Shown piece by piece: positions 33,634-41,294 of a DNA stretch of 53,706 bases. The notes beneath the pieces are model-generated. The model searched no databases and was not told the origin of the DNA. It saw only the letters and a program-made list of their open reading frames with translations. A program made the position numbers and the translations under genes. Every line of letters begins with the position of its first letter. Within the stretch, counting starts at the first letter, position 1. This DNA comes from Methanocrinis alkalitolerans. GTDB taxonomy: Archaea > Halobacteriota > Methanosarcinia > Methanotrichales > Methanotrichaceae. The stretch covers positions 1 to 53,706 of the forward strand of contig NZ_JARFPL010000016.1 of NCBI RefSeq assembly GCF_029167205.1. Reading direction: 5' to 3'.

Positions 33634-34067
33634 ACCTTCTCCCCCGGCACTGTCAGGACCGGCAACTTGGAGTTACGGACGACCTTCTCGGCGACGGACC
33701 CCAAAAGGAACTTGTCGAGGCCGGTCCGCCCAACGCTCCCCATCACCACCACATCGAACCCGGACTCCGAGGAGAGCTTCAGAAGCTCCTCGCCGGGGTT
33801 CCCCTCGACGACCATCTTGGTTGAGGGGACCGCTGCCCTCTTGGCCATCTCGTCGATGTAAGAGGTGGCGTCCTCCCCCTCTCTGATCAGAAGGTCCCTG
33901 ATGCTCGCAAGAGCCATATCCTCGGGCAGGTGGCTCAGCCTTCCAGTATCGGCGACGTAGACTATGGTGATGGCCCCTCCAGAAAGCCTGGCGAGCTCAA
34001 TTCCCACCTCTGCCGCCCGCTCGCTATGCTTCGAGCCGTCGGTTGCTATCATTATCCTCTCAAACAT
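33630..34067 (-). CDS. Universal stress protein (UspA family)
   Basis: A 145-residue Usp. MFERIMIATDGSKHSERAAE at the start and VVMGSVGRTGLDKFLLGSVA at the end give the G-x2-G-x9-GS nucleotide-binding motif, so it is of the ATP-binding type. ATG 34067 is preferred, with AGAGGT upstream; an in-frame start 24 bases earlier would add residues not seen in the family. It is translationally coupled to the CBS gene, which also binds adenylates. Confidence 0.9.
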   Translation of the reverse strand: MFERIMIATDGSKHSERAAEVGIELARLSGGAITIVYVADTGRLSHLPEDMALASIRDLLIREGEDATSYIDEMAKRAAVPSTKMVVEGNPGEELLKLSSESGFDVVVMGSVGRTGLDKFLLGSVAEKVVRNSKLPVLTVPGEKV

Positions 34068-34077
34068 GGAAAAACCT

Positions 34078-35136
34078 CTAATAGACCGCAAGAACGTCCG
34101 AGGGGGCGGCCCTCCTGACGACGCTCGCCAGGGGATCTCTCACCCCCCACATCTTATCCGACCGTCTATCGATGACCATGATTCTGCATCTCTTCCCGGG
34201 GCTGATGGCGCCAGCTTCATCGTCGGCGCCCAAGATCCGAGCACCGTTTAGAGTGCAGATCATAAATACCTGTCTATCGTTATGCAGCAGCGCCTTGGAT
34301 AGAAACTCCATCTCGGAGAAGAGGTCTGGCGAGTTGAGCATGACGTTGTCGGTCCCCAGGCCCACGACCATACCCATCTGGAGCATCCGGCGGACGTCGG
34401 GAAGCCCCACCCCGGTGACGAGGTTAGACCGGGGGCAGACGACGACGGGAACCCCCGCCTCCGCCACCATCTTCAAGTCCCGCTCTTCGGCGCGGGTGAG
34501 GTGGACGAGGAGGTCGGGCGATAGGCTGAGGGCGTCCTCGATGTCCCCTCTCCCCGCCTCCCCGGCGTGGAGGGCGACCCGTTTTCCCTCTGACCTCGCC
34601 TTCTCCACCATCTCCTCGACGAGGGATCTCGGATGATCTCTGGTGCTGCTGATCCCCACCCCCCAGCACCTTTGATGGACCCGGACCGATCCGGGATCGG
34701 GCCTCCCAAAGATTCTTCCTATCATGCCGGAGCCCTCCATCGCCTCCAAGAGCATATCGACGCCTTCGATCCCCCCCTCCCGGAAGTCGGCGAAGGCGCA
34801 GGTCCCAGATCTGGCCATATAAGATAGGGACCTCTTCATCCCCTCCACCTGATCTCTCCGGGAGGCCCTTTCAAGGATCCGGTGCTTAAGCCCTCCCGGC
34901 CCCACCAGCTCCTCAAGGGGGAGGTACGGCGGGTCCTTGAGGACGGAGTCGCCGAGATGGACGTGGCCGTTCACAAGGGCCGGGCATATTATCCCCTCCA
35001 GATCCGAGTCGATCTTCTCTGATCCGACCTCCGCCACGACCCCCTTCCGGAGAGAGAGGTACCCCTCGAAGGGCTCAAAATCCTCGCCGAGGAGGATCGT
35101 TCCGGAGAGGAGGATCTCATCTATCGCCTTTTCCAT
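34078..35136 (-). CDS. Amidohydrolase (cytosine/guanine deaminase-like)
   Basis: A 352-residue TIM-barrel metal hydrolase. VNGHVHLGD (residues 55-63) supplies the HxH metal ligands, VALHAGEAGRG the later His-Glu, LLVHLTRAEE another His, and GLGTDNVMLN the catalytic Asp. This order matches the TrzN/SsnA/ATZ deaminase group. Substrate unknown; a role in pterin or flavin precursor metabolism is possible because the next, divergent gene is in the riboflavin pathway. It shares 56 bases of promoter with that gene. Confidence 0.85.
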   Translation of the reverse strand: MEKAIDEILLSGTILLGEDFEPFEGYLSLRKGVVAEVGSEKIDSDLEGIICPALVNGHVHLGDSVLKDPPYLPLEELVGPGGLKHRILERASRRDQVEGMKRSLSYMARSGTCAFADFREGGIEGVDMLLEAMEGSGMIGRIFGRPDPGSVRVHQRCWGVGISSTRDHPRSLVEEMVEKARSEGKRVALHAGEAGRGDIEDALSLSPDLLVHLTRAEERDLKMVAEAGVPVVVCPRSNLVTGVGLPDVRRMLQMGMVVGLGTDNVMLNSPDLFSEMEFLSKALLHNDRQVFMICTLNGARILGADDEAGAISPGKRCRIMVIDRRSDKMWGVRDPLASVVRRAAPSDVLAVY

Positions 35137-35192
35137 CGAGCTGAGATGGGAGAGGTAAAATATTTAGCTTTCCACCCCTCCACGAGGAGATC

Positions 35193-35858
35193 ATGGAAAG
35201 GCCCTTCGTCTTCATCAACGCCGCCATGAGCGCCGACGGAAAGATCAGCTCGTTTCACCGCGAACAGGTGAGGATATCCGGGCCCGAGGATATGGACCGG
35301 GTGAGCCTCTTGCGGGCTGGCAGTGACGCCGTCATGGTGGGGGTGGGGACGGTCCTCGCCGACGATCCCGGGCTGAGGATAAAATCTGCGGACCACAAAA
35401 AGATGAGGTCTGACCGGGGCCAATCCAACCAACCCCTCCGGGTCGTCGTCGACAGCCGGGCGAGGACCCCCCCCGGATCTGAGGTGCTGGGGGAGGGGTC
35501 CATCCTCGCCGTCTCCGAAGCTGCGCCGGAGGAGCGGCTCGCCTTCTTAAGGGAGAAGTGCGAGATCGTCGTCTCCGGCGAGGAAAAAGTCGACCTTGGG
35601 GAGCTTCTGTCGATTTTGAAGAAAAAAGGGGTCGAGAGGCTGATGGTGGAGGGGGGGGCCACCCTCAACTGGTCCCTCATCGAGGCGGGGCTCGTCGACG
35701 AGATCTCCGTCTACATCGGCCCGATGATCATCGGTGGGGAGGGGGCGCCGACCCTCGTCGACGGCCCCGGCTTCTCCGCCGATTACCCAAAGCTCTCCCT
35801 CATATCCGCCGACCTCCTGGACGGCGGCGTACTTCTGCGGTGGCGGGTCCTCCGGTGA
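35193..35858 (+). CDS. arfC: 2,5-diamino-6-ribosylamino-pyrimidinone 5'-phosphate reductase
   Basis: A 221-residue RibD-C-fold reductase. FVFINAAMSADGKISS at the start, MVGVGTVLADDPGL around 50-63, PLRVVVDSRARTP around 80 and LMVEGGATLNWSLIEAGLVDE around 145-165 are the hallmarks of the archaeal enzyme (MJ0671-like), which uses NAD(P)H to reduce the ribose of the GTP-derived pyrimidine in riboflavin and F420 synthesis. The bacterial deaminase domain of RibD is absent, as in archaea. GAGGAGAT precedes the ATG. Confidence 0.9.
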   Translation: MERPFVFINAAMSADGKISSFHREQVRISGPEDMDRVSLLRAGSDAVMVGVGTVLADDPGLRIKSADHKKMRSDRGQSNQPLRVVVDSRARTPPGSEVLGEGSILAVSEAAPEERLAFLREKCEIVVSGEEKVDLGELLSILKKKGVERLMVEGGATLNWSLIEAGLVDEISVYIGPMIIGGEGAPTLVDGPGFSADYPKLSLISADLLDGGVLLRWRVLR

Positions 35859-35885
35859 AGATAAGGATCTAGCTTCAGGCCATCA

Positions 35886-35924
35886 TATCAGGATCTCGTA
35901 TCAAGATCTAACATCAAGATCTCA
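35886..35924. repeat. Three tandem copies of a 13-bp unit
   Basis: Units TATCAGGATCTCG, TATCAAGATCTAA and CATCAAGATCTCA follow each other with period 13. The third copy overlaps the last codons of the convergent DUF169 gene. The core ATCA(A/G)GATCT is constant. It lies between two converging genes; function unknown. Confidence 0.6.
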
Positions 35925-36615
35925 TCCAGTCGTCCCAGACCTTCCCCTTCTCTGCCAGAATCGGTGCGATCTTCTCCGCCATGTCGAAGGGGATCCCCAC
36001 CACCACGAAGTCGTCCTCCAATCCGGCGTTCTTCGCGGCGCCGTCGCAGCCGAGGGAGACGTTCACGTCCCCTTTCAGGATCGGGGAGGAGGTGGCGTCG
36101 ACGCAGAAGGACTGGATCCCGGAGGTGTCGAAGTTCACCCTCCCTCCCTCCTGGTAGAGGGCGGCCTGGACTATCCTCCTCGCCTGGAAGGGCTTTCCGA
36201 CGAAGATGACGACGTCCGGCTTCACCAACATCTTCTCCAGGGGTCCGACGAGGGTGGCGACGGTCCTCCCCGGCTCCTGGGCCGGGAAGGAGGAGACGAT
36301 ATTGGATCCCGCCTCCTTCGTCACCACCTTGTTCAGCTTTGAGAAGTAGAGGTTTCCGGAGGAGATGTTCTCGGGAAACTCCATCAGCCCTAATCCCGCA
36401 GCGCCTCCCTTGCAGGAGTGCATATCGACCTTCGCCAGGGTCGTCTCGCCCCGGAGCCTAGCCGCCTGGACCATCTCGCAGTAGCGCAGCGGCTCGGGGA
36501 TCATCTTCGTGTTCTTGGGGATATCTTCTTCCTTTTTGATCAGCTTCACGCCCACAGGGTTAGTTTCCAGGTGGAGTGTCTCGACCAGGGTCTTTGCCAT
36601 CTCATCAAGTTCCAT
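35914..36615 (-). CDS. DUF169 family protein
   Basis: A 233-residue protein of the DUF169 family, common in methanogens. Recognisable parts are NPVGVKLIKKEEDIP near the start, RYCEMVQAARLRGE, HSCKGGAAGLGL, and DATSSPILKGDVNVSLGCDG near residue 190. Three cysteines are conserved (in RYCEM, HSCKG and SLGCDG) and may hold a metal or cofactor. The biochemical role is not known. It is transcribed alone, with GGTATTCTCC around the start region. Confidence 0.88.
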   Translation of the reverse strand: MELDEMAKTLVETLHLETNPVGVKLIKKEEDIPKNTKMIPEPLRYCEMVQAARLRGETTLAKVDMHSCKGGAAGLGLMEFPENISSGNLYFSKLNKVVTKEAGSNIVSSFPAQEPGRTVATLVGPLEKMLVKPDVVIFVGKPFQARRIVQAALYQEGGRVNFDTSGIQSFCVDATSSPILKGDVNVSLGCDGAAKNAGLEDDFVVVGIPFDMAEKIAPILAEKGKVWDDWMRS

Positions 36616-36814
36616 GGAGAATACCTCGCTAGTTTATGCCTGGAGACGGGTTTGCTCCGGGCCTACATCTCTCTTGCGCTCAAGAGCACGATCGATTTGG
36701 GTATTTCAGGTCGGCGCTGCCCCGGAAAGAACAGTCATAAAAAGGATACTTCAGCCGGGCCAGCCTCGACAGGGCGGTAGCTTTCATATGGTATATCCCC
36801 CTATAGGCCGATAT

Positions 36815-37006
36815 ATGGCTGAGACCACGACGATCGTGATCCGCCGGGAGACGAAGGCGCGGTTAGACGAGCTGAAGCGGCACCCTCGGGAGAGTTACAA
36901 CGATGTCGTCGATCGGCTTGCCACCATGGCAACGGACGATGAGCCCCTCAGCGAGGATACGCTCAAGAGCGATGAAGAGATCGAGGCCGAGCTGGGGCGG
37001 GGTTGA
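36815..37006 (+). CDS. Small antitoxin-like protein (VapB/DUF7557-type)
   Basis: A 63-residue protein starting MAETTTIVIRRETKARLDEL. The start TTIVIRRETKARLDELKRHP, then ESYNDVVDRLATMA, is a ribbon-helix-helix-type module found in archaeal antitoxins, with an acidic tail (SEDTLKSDEEIEAELGRG) that would wrap a toxin. ATG 36815 follows a TATA-like tract (CCGATATATGG), so translation may be leaderless. The stop overlaps an ATG of a toxin-like remnant, the usual antitoxin-toxin coupling. Confidence 0.65.
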   Translation: MAETTTIVIRRETKARLDELKRHPRESYNDVVDRLATMATDDEPLSEDTLKSDEEIEAELGRG

Positions 37007-37090
37007 TGCTAGACAGCAATCTCTTCAAAGACCGCCCAGATATTCGAAGATGCCGCAGAAGCCCTGAAAAGCTGGAACCTCATCACTTCT
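37006..37090 (+). pseudogene. Probable remnant of the partner toxin
   Basis: ATG at 37006 overlaps the antitoxin stop (TGATG) and starts MLDSNLFK, as PIN-domain toxins often do, but the frame then turns into a short arginine-rich peptide. Another frame of the same bases reads FEDAAEALKSWNLI. The convergent macro-domain gene begins right after, leaving no room for a 120-residue toxin. I read this as a truncated, scrambled toxin gene; the evidence is thin. Confidence 0.3.
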
Positions 37091-37604
37091 CCTCCAAAGC
37101 ATCGCGATAGCACCCTTTTGCCCTCTCGCTGAAGCAGACCAAAAGCACCTTCTCGATCGTGCCGTTCTTCTCCAGAAAATCCCTGATCTCGGCGACGGCT
37201 ATCCTTGATGCCCTCTCCATCGGAAACCCGTAGGCTCCGGCGCTGATGGCCGGAAAGGCGATCGTCTCGATCCCGTTCTCTTCGGCGAGCAAGAGAGAGC
37301 TCCGGTAGGCCTTCGCCAGAAGCTCCTCCTCGCCCCGGCCTCCGCCCCGCCAGATCGGCCCCACGGTGTGGATCACAAATTTTGCGGGAAGGCGGTACCC
37401 TCTCGTGATCCTCGCCTCGCCGGGAGGACAGCCGCCGAGGGTTCGGCACTCCTCCAGAAGGCCCGGGCCCGCCGCCCCATGTATCGCGCCGTCGACGCCC
37501 CCGCCGCCCAGAAGGGAGGGATTGGCGGCGTTGACGATGGCGTCGACCTCCAATTTTGTGATGTCGCCGAGGGCGACAGCGATCCGCTCGTTCATCTTTT
37601 TCAT
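37083..37604 (-). CDS. Macro-domain protein (ADP-ribose / O-acetyl-ADP-ribose hydrolase type)
   Basis: A 173-residue macro domain. DITKLEVDAIVNAANPSLLGGGGVDGAIH is shown in parts as DITKLEVDAIVNAANP and GGGGVDGAIH, the ADP-ribose-binding start of the MacroD-like group; FVIHTVGPIW and AFPAISAGAYGFP follow. Such proteins remove ADP-ribose or acetyl from O-acetyl-ADP-ribose. The start is ATG 37604 or 37595; the first lies one base after the stop of the ATP-grasp/GNAT gene. It is the last gene of the KamA operon, where an acetyl-linked role is conceivable but unproven. Confidence 0.88.
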   Translation of the reverse strand: MKKMNERIAVALGDITKLEVDAIVNAANPSLLGGGGVDGAIHGAAGPGLLEECRTLGGCPPGEARITRGYRLPAKFVIHTVGPIWRGGGRGEEELLAKAYRSSLLLAEENGIETIAFPAISAGAYGFPMERASRIAVAEIRDFLEKNGTIEKVLLVCFSERAKGCYRDALEEK

Positions 37605-37605
37605 C

Positions 37606-39174
37606 CTATCTATCCGATGCCTTTCTCCTGCCCAGATGCTCTTCTCTCGTGATGTCGAAGAGGATGTCGTCGAGGCAGAGATCTCCCTGCCGAGAGCAGG
37701 CCCGCCTCGTCCCGATCCTCCGAAAGCCCGCTCCTTCAAGGGCCCTTACCGAGGACTGGTTCTCGACGGTGGCCGAGGCGAAGATCGATTTGAGCCCGAG
37801 GCGCAAAAAGCCGTGGTACAGGAGCGCCTCCACGATCTTTCTCCCCAGGCCCCTCCCCCTGTACTCGGGGTCTCCGATCAGGTACGAGATTTCGCCGGTG
37901 CAGGGGGTTCTCTCATAGAGGGAGGCAAAACCGATTGCTGCATCACCCCAATAAATCATGAAGTCCTCGTCCTTAGAGCAGAGGATGCTCACTTCGAGCT
38001 GGTCTATGGTCAGGGAAGAGGAGGGCTCCATGTAACGGGTCAGATCCTGGTCCTCAAACCAACCGAAGAGGAGGGGGGCGTCTTCTGCCCTCACCCGCCT
38101 GAAGTATATTTCGCCCGCCGAGAAGCCCTCTCCATCGCCTTCCCCGCCCTCCTTTCCTTCATCCCCCTCTCCCTCCGACCAGAGGTGACCCCTCCCGAAG
38201 CGGTCCAGGGCGGACCTCGCTATCCTCTCGACGAGCTTTGGGTAGTCCATCCCGGCGGCGGCGGCGGCCCGGGCAAAGCCGCTCCCCGAAGGGTTTATGC
38301 AGGGGTTGGGGTTCACCTCGATGACGAAGGGCTCGCCGTCCTCCTCCCGGATTCGGAAGTCGACCCGAGCGTACCCCTCGATCCCCAGGGCGGAGCAGGC
38401 CCCCTTTGCCAGGGCCTCTATTCGATCTTTAAGCTCCGGATCCAGGGGGGCGGGGCAGATGGGGACCGTCTTCTGGAAGAAGGGGCTATCCTCCAGCCAC
38501 TTCGCCTCAAAGCCCAGGATCCTCGGCACGCCCTCAGGAAGGTTGAATACGATCTCCGAGATCGGAAGAACCTCGGAGCCGTCGGGTCCGATGAAGAGGG
38601 CGGCGTTCACCTCTCTGCCCTCGATGTACTCCTCGACCAGGGCGGGCTGGCTGTAGGTCTCTATAACTCTCGATACCTTGACCCTCAGATCCATCTCGTC
38701 CTTCGCGATGGAGTCGGCGGTGATCCCGATGGACGCATCCTCCAGGACGGGCTTTACGATCACGGGAAAGTCGAGGCTGAATTTGTCGTCGGAGGTCCGA
38801 AAGATCGAGAACCTGGGGGTGGGTATCCCCTCCCTCTCCAGGACGAGCTTGGAGAGCCCCTTGTCCCTCGCCACCTCCAGGGCTCCGGGAGGGGAGCCGG
38901 TGTAGGGGACGCCGAGAAGCTCGATGAAACCCGCCACCTTCGGCTCGGCCCGGAGGTCGTCGCCGAAGCCCTCGGCCAGGTTGAATATCAGGTCGAAGTT
39001 CTTGAGGGAAAAGAGCGCCTCCAGGCTGCACCGCAGGGTGACGGCTTCGTGGCCCGCGGCTTCGAGGCTCCGTTTCGCCTCCTCCACCGTCTCCAGGACT
39101 TCGATCTCCGCCTCCATCTCGATCTCGCTTCTGGACCCCTCGCCTGGGATGTTGTATAGGATCGCCGCCTTCAT
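37606..39174 (-). CDS. ATP-grasp ligase fused to GNAT acetyltransferase
   Basis: A 522-residue two-domain protein. Residues 1-325 are a D-Ala-D-Ala-ligase-like ATP-grasp enzyme: NFDLIFNLAEGFGDDLRAEP, LGVPYTGSPPGAL, PVIVKPVLEDASIGI, LVEEYIEGREV and the metal-binding VIEVNPNPCINP (285-294). A glycine- and glutamate-rich linker (330-352) leads to a RimJ/RimL-like GNAT domain (355-510) with the acetyl-CoA motif YRGRGLGRKIVEALL. An archaeon without peptidoglycan has no need for D-Ala-D-Ala, so another amide is made. The ATG overlaps the stop of the upstream ATP-grasp gene. Fusion suggests ligation followed by acetylation of one product. Confidence 0.88.
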   Translation of the reverse strand: MKAAILYNIPGEGSRSEIEMEAEIEVLETVEEAKRSLEAAGHEAVTLRCSLEALFSLKNFDLIFNLAEGFGDDLRAEPKVAGFIELLGVPYTGSPPGALEVARDKGLSKLVLEREGIPTPRFSIFRTSDDKFSLDFPVIVKPVLEDASIGITADSIAKDEMDLRVKVSRVIETYSQPALVEEYIEGREVNAALFIGPDGSEVLPISEIVFNLPEGVPRILGFEAKWLEDSPFFQKTVPICPAPLDPELKDRIEALAKGACSALGIEGYARVDFRIREEDGEPFVIEVNPNPCINPSGSGFARAAAAAGMDYPKLVERIARSALDRFGRGHLWSEGEGDEGKEGGEGDGEGFSAGEIYFRRVRAEDAPLLFGWFEDQDLTRYMEPSSSLTIDQLEVSILCSKDEDFMIYWGDAAIGFASLYERTPCTGEISYLIGDPEYRGRGLGRKIVEALLYHGFLRLGLKSIFASATVENQSSVRALEGAGFRRIGTRRACSRQGDLCLDDILFDITREEHLGRRKASDR

Positions 39175-40178
39175 CTCGAAATTCCCTCGCGTCTGAGGGC
39201 TGCATTGAAGACCCTGCCTATAAGCTCTTCGTACGAGTATCCGGCAGCGTAGGCGGCCTTGGGGAAACGAGAGTTCTCGGCCGGGTCGGGGATGAGGCCG
39301 GGGAGGGCGTTGACGTCGAAGACCGACGGTTCGCCGTCGCCATCGAGGCGGAGGTCGAGCCTGCAGAGGTCCCTCACCTCCAGGGCCTCAAAGGTCCTCT
39401 TGGCCACGTCTTCGATCCGGGAACGGAGGTCGTCGTCCAGATGGGCCGGGCAGACGGTGGTGTCGTAACCGACGTCCAGGGAGTCGTAGATCCACTTCAC
39501 CTCGTAGCAGTCGAACTTGGGGGCGCCCTCGGGGAGCGCCTCGAAGCCGACCTCGACGACGGGAAGGACCTCCGGCGGGTTTCCCAGAAGCCCCACGGTG
39601 AACTCCCTTCCGGTCAGGTACTCCTCGACTAGAACCGGCTGGCGGTACGTTGCCACCATCTCGGAGGCGACCTCCTCCAGCTCCTCTTTCGAGTTCACCA
39701 GAGATCTGGCGGTGATCCCCCGGCTAGACCCCTCGCAGTTGGGCTTCAAAAAGAGGGGAAATTTCAGGTCTATGGAGAGGTCCCCGCCTCGGGTCAGAAG
39801 CTGGAACCTCGGGGTCCTTATGCCGTTGGCCACCAGGACCTCCTTCGTCCTCCTCTTGTCCAGGGTGATGGCGAGGGTGGTGACCCCGGATCCGGAGTAG
39901 GGTATCCCCAGCATCTCCAGCATCGCCGGAATCTGGGCCTCCCTCGCCTCCCCTCGGATCCCCTCGGCGATATTGAAGGCGAGGTCGAAATTTCCCTTCT
40001 TCAGCTTCTCATAGGCGTCCTCGTCCGCCTCGACGACCTCGACGGAGTCGCAGTATCTGAGAAGGGCGGACCTGATCGCCAGAACCGTCGAAGGGGCGTC
40101 GAACTCGGCGAAGGTGTCGTCCCCCGACTCCTGGGAGTAGCCGGGGGGGAGGGTGTTGCAGGTGAGGGCGACCTTCAT
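39171..40178 (-). CDS. ATP-grasp ligase, D-Ala-D-Ala ligase-like
   Basis: A 335-residue ATP-grasp ligase. Motifs: NFDLAFNIAEGIRGEAREAQ (64-83), LGIPYSGSGVTTLAITLDKR (90-109), LFLKPNCEGSSRGI (142-155), LVEEYLTGREFTVG, and the metal-binding VFDVNALPGLIPDP (286-299). It is a paralogue of the following gene's ligase domain, without the GNAT part. ATG 40178 is one base after the KamA stop; an upstream start would lie inside kamA. It probably activates a carboxyl group as acyl phosphate and couples it to an amine. Confidence 0.88.
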   Translation of the reverse strand: MKVALTCNTLPPGYSQESGDDTFAEFDAPSTVLAIRSALLRYCDSVEVVEADEDAYEKLKKGNFDLAFNIAEGIRGEAREAQIPAMLEMLGIPYSGSGVTTLAITLDKRRTKEVLVANGIRTPRFQLLTRGGDLSIDLKFPLFLKPNCEGSSRGITARSLVNSKEELEEVASEMVATYRQPVLVEEYLTGREFTVGLLGNPPEVLPVVEVGFEALPEGAPKFDCYEVKWIYDSLDVGYDTTVCPAHLDDDLRSRIEDVAKRTFEALEVRDLCRLDLRLDGDGEPSVFDVNALPGLIPDPAENSRFPKAAYAAGYSYEELIGRVFNAALRREGISR

Positions 40179-40179
40179 C

Positions 40180-41277
40180 TCAGAGCCTCGGGTTGGGGTA
40201 CTCGTATACCTCGCCCTTGTAGTTGGATATGACCGCCTTCTCTTCATCCGAGGCAAGGAGGTAGTCCGGCGGGAGGATCGGGATCTTCCCCCCCCCCGGC
40301 GAGTCTATGATCAGGTGGGGGACACAGAGCCCCGAGGTGTGGCCCTGGAGGTGACCGATGACGTCGAAGCCCGCCTGGAGGGGGGTTCTGAAGTGCTCGA
40401 CGCCCTTGACGAGGTCGCAGAGGTAGATGTAGTAGGGCCTCACCCGATTTTTGACGAGCTTTCGCATCAGCTCCTTCATCACCTCGGGGTCGTCGTTGAC
40501 GCCCCGGAGGAGGACCGTCTGGCTCCCCAGGGGGATGCCGGCGTCGGCGAGGAGCTTCAGCGCCCGCTCGCTCTCGGGGTTTATCTCCCTCGGGTGCTCG
40601 AAGTGGATGTTCATGTAGAGGGGATGGTACTTCTTGAGGACCTTGACGAGCCGCGGAGTGACCCTTTCGGGCATCACCGAGGGTACCCGAGTCCCTATCC
40701 TGATGATCTCGACGGAGGGTATCGACCGTAGCTCCCGGAGGATTATATCCAGCTCCCGGTTGGACCGGAGGAGCGGATCGCCGCCGCTGAGGAGGACGTC
40801 TCTGACTTCGGGATGGCTTCTGATGTACTCTATCCCGGCGAAGATCTGCTGCATCGGGGTCTGCTCGACCCTGCCTACGGATCGTTTCCGGGTACAGAAC
40901 CTGCAGTACATGGCGCACTTGGAGCTGACCATCAGGAGGACCCGGTCGGGGTACCGGTGGATTAGCCCGGGCACCTTCGTATCCCTCCCCTCTGATAGCG
41001 GGTCGGCGACGTTGCGTAAGTCCGAGAGCTCCTCGGCGGACGGCACCGCCTGTCTCCAGATGGGGTCGCCCTTCTCCTGGATGAGGGAGAGGAAGTGGCT
41101 GCTGATCTTCATGGGGTAGACCCTCTTTACCCGCTCGATCTCTGCCATGTCGGCGCCGAGGCGGGCCAGAAGCTCGTGGACGGTTTCGGCCGTTTGTGGA
41201 GGCTTATCGTCGGAGGATTCGGCTATAAAATCGGTTTCGCCGCTGGAGGCGCACGCTGAATCAAACAATGCCCTCAC
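40180..41277 (-). CDS. kamA: KamA-family radical SAM aminomutase (lysine 2,3-aminomutase type)
   Basis: A 365-residue radical SAM, PLP-dependent aminomutase. The Fe-S cysteines are Cys121, Cys125 and Cys128 in KCAMYCRFCTRKRSVG. SGGDPLL (164-170) binds SAM and Lys331 in PGGGK is the PLP lysine. Asp288 (YLCDLVKG) and Asp325 (IIDSPGGG) match the two aspartates that hold the side-chain amine of lysine in lysine 2,3-aminomutase; glutamate 2,3-aminomutases have other residues there. So beta-lysine is the likely product. GTG 41277 is taken as start; it lies inside a perfect hairpin (41276-41294). First gene of a four-gene operon with two ATP-grasp ligases and a macro protein. Confidence 0.88.
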   Translation of the reverse strand: MRALFDSACASSGETDFIAESSDDKPPQTAETVHELLARLGADMAEIERVKRVYPMKISSHFLSLIQEKGDPIWRQAVPSAEELSDLRNVADPLSEGRDTKVPGLIHRYPDRVLLMVSSKCAMYCRFCTRKRSVGRVEQTPMQQIFAGIEYIRSHPEVRDVLLSGGDPLLRSNRELDIILRELRSIPSVEIIRIGTRVPSVMPERVTPRLVKVLKKYHPLYMNIHFEHPREINPESERALKLLADAGIPLGSQTVLLRGVNDDPEVMKELMRKLVKNRVRPYYIYLCDLVKGVEHFRTPLQAGFDVIGHLQGHTSGLCVPHLIIDSPGGGKIPILPPDYLLASDEEKAVISNYKGEVYEYPNPRL

Positions 41278-41294
41278 CTCTCTGATAGAGAGGT
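41276..41294. promoter_or_regulatory. Perfect hairpin over the kamA start
   Basis: ACCTCTCTGATAGAGAGGT is an eight-base perfect inverted repeat with a three-base loop. It covers the GTG start of kamA (41275-41277), so in mRNA the stem would hide the initiation region; as DNA it could be an operator. Confidence 0.5.
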
